Positions 60,744 to 64,000 of a DNA stretch of 64,000 nucleotides are shown here, piece by piece. The stretch is from an archaeon (lineage in GTDB: Archaea; Nanobdellota; Nanobdellia; Woesearchaeales; GW2011-AR9). Each line of letters opens with the position of its first letter. The stretch's first letter is position 1. Location of the stretch: the NCBI GenBank assembly GCA_018670085.1, contig JABHRS010000007.1:1-64000 (forward strand), written 5' to 3'. A program made the translations under genes and the position numbers. The notes below the pieces were generated by a model, which was not told where the DNA came from, searched no databases, and worked only from the letters and a program-made list of their open reading frames with translations.

Positions 60744-61538
60744 ATGGCAGAAGAATCAGGGGCAGCAAGTATCAATGGACTTAAAGAAGCTATTAAATGT
60801 TCAACTGGAAACCAGGATTTGAACTATTATATGGGTGGTGGATATGAAGCTGGGATTATCACAACCATCTTTGGACCAAGTGGATCAGGGAAAACAAATT
60901 TGGCACTGCTTGCAGCTGTTCGAATGGCAGAAACTGGAAAAAAAGTTTTAATCATTGACACCGAAGGCGGAATTGCAGCTGAGAGAATTACTCAAATGCT
61001 TCAAAATGATTTAATGAAAACAGAAGTTTTGTCAAGGCTATTATTTTTTCAACCGCTGAGTTTCAAAGATCAAGAAATGGTGTTTCATAGATTTAGTGAT
61101 ATCAATTGGGATGAAATTGGAATGGTGGTTGTGGATTCTATCTCAATGTTGTATCGATTAGAACTTGGACGAGCGGATGCAATATTTGAAACAAATAATA
61201 GTTTAGGTCGTCAGATAGCTTCAGCAGTTGAACTTGCTCGTCGACGTAAAATACCAGTAATTATGACTAATCAAGTTTATTCTGATTTTGGTAAAAGTGA
61301 TGGTGTTAAAATGGTTGGTGGAGACCTATTGAAGTATGGTTCTAAATGTTTAATTGAACTTCAGAAAGGCGAAGGGGTAAGAGCTTTACTGCTTCGTAAA
61401 CATCGAAGTTTGATGCGTGAGAATGAATTTGTGTTCAAGATTGTGGGCAAAGGTATTGAGAAAGTGGATGTTGGTGCTTCAGCTGTTTCAGAGGATGCTT
61501 TTGCTTCGAGTGATGCGAAAGATTTGTTTGGTTTGTAA
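60744..61538 (+). CDS. radB: RadB-type RecA-family recombinase paralogue
   Basis: 'IITTIFGPSGSGKTNLALLAAVRMAETGKKVLIIDTEGG', 'VVVDSISMLYRLE', 'VIMTNQVYSD'. Confidence 0.85.
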   Translation: MAEESGAASINGLKEAIKCSTGNQDLNYYMGGGYEAGIITTIFGPSGSGKTNLALLAAVRMAETGKKVLIIDTEGGIAAERITQMLQNDLMKTEVLSRLLFFQPLSFKDQEMVFHRFSDINWDEIGMVVVDSISMLYRLELGRADAIFETNNSLGRQIASAVELARRRKIPVIMTNQVYSDFGKSDGVKMVGGDLLKYGSKCLIELQKGEGVRALLLRKHRSLMRENEFVFKIVGKGIEKVDVGASAVSEDAFASSDAKDLFGL

Positions 61539-61577
61539 TAAAGTAATATTTATATTCTATTAATATATTTTTCTCCT

Positions 61578-62159
61578 ATGAGTCGATTTACAGGTATGGC
61601 TGCAGAGGATGCTGAACAAGTTTTGAATGATTTGCATCTTGGAATTGATGTTGGTAAAAAATTAGTTACAGCAACTCATCAGCTAGATGATAAATTAGCT
61701 TCTTTGTATATCTTGATGAATCATATAACTATGGAGTATCCTGAAGAGATTACAGATTTTCTTGAAAAAATTATTGTTGAAAGTCATGATTTTGTTCCTG
61801 AGTTAAAAAAATTTGAAAGTGAAGAATTGCATCTGGTATTATTGGAATCTGCAGCTGAAGCTGTGGGACCAAGGTGGATATTTTCACATCAGGCAAAGGT
61901 TGAGGCTGAGTTGAAAGAAGAATCAAAAGTTGTAAAAAAACATTTGCAGCATGTGCATAAATATTTGTTAATTATTCAGAAGGAATTTGTTGAGGCCAAA
62001 CATCTATTTTTGGTTGATATTGAAAAATGCAAAATAACTGAAATGAGAATTGATTTAGTGGGTAAAGAGAAGGAGTTTGAACATATCATAGAAAATTTAT
62101 TATTGTTTTTGAAAGTTTATTTGCATTTGTTGGAGTCGAAGTTGAAAGAAATGAAGTGA
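61578..62159 (+). CDS. Hypothetical helical protein
   Basis: 193-aa intact ORF, helical composition. Confidence 0.5.
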   Translation: MSRFTGMAAEDAEQVLNDLHLGIDVGKKLVTATHQLDDKLASLYILMNHITMEYPEEITDFLEKIIVESHDFVPELKKFESEELHLVLLESAAEAVGPRWIFSHQAKVEAELKEESKVVKKHLQHVHKYLLIIQKEFVEAKHLFLVDIEKCKITEMRIDLVGKEKEFEHIIENLLLFLKVYLHLLESKLKEMK

Positions 62160-62171
62160 GTTGCTTTTGTT

Positions 62172-62346
62172 AAATTCAGTACGGCTGCAGATTTGCAAAG
62201 CAAATCTTTGGCACACGGTCGGGGCTCAGTTCCGTTTCTCCTCGTTCGCAACTAACTTTGTTCGTTTTGCTCAGGTCGACTTGTTTAGCTCTTACGAATA
62301 TTATCTGCTTGGCCATGTTGACCCTGTGTGCGCCCGTACTGAATTT
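62172..62346 (+). ncRNA. Structured element closed by a 13-bp perfect inverted repeat; candidate ncRNA
   Basis: AAATTCAGTACGG (62172-62184) / CCGTACTGAATTT (62334-62346) followed by T6; inner hairpin AGATTTGC-AAA-GCAAATCT (62189-62207); GCACAC...GGTC pairs with GACC..GTGTGC. Strand uncertain. Confidence 0.55.
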
Positions 62347-62357
62347 TTTGGAGAAGA

Positions 62358-62867
62358 TTATACTTCATCCTTATGATCGCACTTTATCTCATGTTCTAAC
62401 AAATCAGAATAATCCCAGAATTTGATGATCTGATTTATTGTTGATATTTCATGATCCTTTAAGATGTTTGGAAACTTCATTCTAATCTCTCGCAGCATCA
62501 CATAGAAATCTTGAGCGTGTTTAGTTGCCATCACAATGGTAAAATCAAATCTGCCAGTAGTACTTTCTAAATAAACAATTGAGGGGTATTTTGCTAAGTA
62601 TGAGACAAATTGTTTTTCTTTTTTAGCATCAAAACGTTTGATATTAATTTGTACTTTATAGAGGGTGTGATAACCAATTTTGTGATAATTAATTTGAGTA
62701 CTAGTTGATCTAATTATTTTTTGATCTTTGAGTTTTTTAAGACGATATTTGATAGAATCTCTTCTTAGGCCGGTTTTTCTCGCAATTTTTGAAATCATCG
62801 CTCTGCCATCATGATAAATGAAACTCAAAAGGGTTCTGTCTTTTTTGTCGAGGGGACTGTTTTGCAT
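62358..62867 (-). CDS. Lrp/AsnC-family transcriptional regulator
   Basis: 'LDKKDRTLLSFIYHDGRAMISKIARKTGLRRDSIKYRLKKLKDQKII' HTH plus RAM-like domain. Confidence 0.85.
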   Translation of the reverse strand: MQNSPLDKKDRTLLSFIYHDGRAMISKIARKTGLRRDSIKYRLKKLKDQKIIRSTSTQINYHKIGYHTLYKVQINIKRFDAKKEKQFVSYLAKYPSIVYLESTTGRFDFTIVMATKHAQDFYVMLREIRMKFPNILKDHEISTINQIIKFWDYSDLLEHEIKCDHKDEV

Positions 62868-62993
62868 ATTGTCTATAATGGTGGTGATTGTATTTAAAAC
62901 TTACCCAAAATACGTAGTTTTTCTCCGAAATTAACTTATTCTGAGTTTGCTCTGATCTTATCATAGCGAAGGTCAAATTACGAAAAATCAAAA

Positions 62994-63446
62994 ATGACTT
63001 TTGCAAATCGGAGGAAAATAATAATGAACACATATAGTGGTTTGGATAACAGACCAGTTGAAGAAATAATTAGAGATTGTAAATACCCATATCAAAGAAT
63101 GGCAAATGATTTGTCGTCAATGGTAGGTAATAGTTTAGATAATAAATATGTTCAAGCAGGATTAGTTGGAACTGTTGGAGCTGCTGCTTTAGTAGCTGCA
63201 GGTCCAGCGTATGCTGGTGAAGTTGCAGCTGGCGTTGAATATGGGTTTTTTAGTGGAGCATGGGATGGATTTTTGGTAGGTCCAAACATCATCATGGACT
63301 TAGTTGGTTGTGAATCAACTTGGGCTGCAGATGGTGCTGGAGTTAGAAGTACGCCAAACACTGGTCTTGGATACTGGATTGGTTTCTACTTGATGGCAGG
63401 AACAGAGGGAACCATATTTGGTGTTATCGGTGGTAGCGGAGATTAG
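62994..63446 (+). CDS. Hypothetical Gly/Ala-rich membrane protein
   Basis: ORF with hydrophobic Gly/Ala segments; probable ATG downstream at MNTYSG. Confidence 0.45.
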   Translation: MTFANRRKIIMNTYSGLDNRPVEEIIRDCKYPYQRMANDLSSMVGNSLDNKYVQAGLVGTVGAAALVAAGPAYAGEVAAGVEYGFFSGAWDGFLVGPNIIMDLVGCESTWAADGAGVRSTPNTGLGYWIGFYLMAGTEGTIFGVIGGSGD

Positions 63447-63497
63447 GTAATCTATTTTTAATTTTTATTTTTTAGAAATAGTTTTTAATATTTTTTT

Positions 63498-63899
63498 ATG
63501 GGGGATAAAATGAGTAATAACAATGAATTAGGAGGGAACTCTATCAAAAATATTTTAGTTGATATTTTGTCAAACGAATTTGCACCTTTTGCTATGGGTT
63601 TAGCTGCTGGTGCATACACTGGATTCAGTGGTGAATCTTATGCATCACCTGTTTTAATGGAAACTATTGTAATTGGAACATTTTCAACTGGGGTTGCCAG
63701 GATGTTTAGACCACAAGACAGATTTTCAAAAACTTATGGAGAGAATTATGATAATTTGCCAAAATTTAATCGAGATTTAGTCAATGAAATGGATAGGGCT
63801 GAACATCGATATGGTGTAATCACAGGTTTTACTGACGGTACAATCTATAGTATGATTGGTTTTGGAGTTGGGTATGTTGCCGGGAGAATTGTCAATTAG
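63498..63899 (+). CDS. Hypothetical Gly-rich membrane protein
   Basis: ORF with hydrophobic Gly-rich segments. Confidence 0.45.
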   Translation: MGDKMSNNNELGGNSIKNILVDILSNEFAPFAMGLAAGAYTGFSGESYASPVLMETIVIGTFSTGVARMFRPQDRFSKTYGENYDNLPKFNRDLVNEMDRAEHRYGVITGFTDGTIYSMIGFGVGYVAGRIVN

Positions 63900-64000
63900 T
63901 GATGAAAAATTGCGAGGGTTGTACTTTGTCGTAATTTTAAAGTGGTAGTTTCAGTAAGTTTTATAAAATAGAGTGAGAAAATGAAAGTCTAATGGTAAAT

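Noticed and set aside
62161-62376. 71-aa + strand ORF over the structured element
   Set aside because: Overlaps the inverted-repeat element; no motif and no protein-like composition.

Overview
AT-rich archaeal chromosome segment, probably DPANN and Woesearchaeota-like; this lineage call is inference from gene content only. Information-processing genes: split RNA polymerase (rpoH-B''-B'-A'-A''), L30e, NusA-like KH protein, S12, S7, EF-1A, S10 and S2. Other recognisable genes: FtsZ, GyrB, Kae1, TruD, AsnRS, RadB, adenylate and cytidylate kinases, B12-dependent ribonucleotide reductase with a cobalamin adenosyltransferase, and a RimK-like ATP-grasp plus retropepsin-like pair. Accessory regions include a surface-protein cluster (33.6-37.4 kb), a TIM-barrel protein with a very large insertion (7.3-9.5 kb) and many lineage-specific unknowns. 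The strongest unusual signal is in the tRNAs. All five tRNA genes I can fold (Arg-CCT, Lys-TTT, Asp-GTC, Tyr-GTA, Thr-TGT) are interrupted. tRNA-Arg(CCT) appears to carry three introns (D-loop, anticodon loop, T-loop) and tRNA-Thr(TGT) two (anticodon loop, T-arm). Downstream of the Thr and Asp genes lie imperfect copies of their 3' ends. In the Thr case the two 3'-end copies flank a LAGLIDADG endonuclease ORF whose C-terminus is read antisense through the tRNA. I also see two structured intergenic elements with inverted-repeat ends, several operator-like palindromes, a gene split by one in-frame TGA, and truncated gene remnants. No CRISPR array, rRNA or conventional transposon was found.
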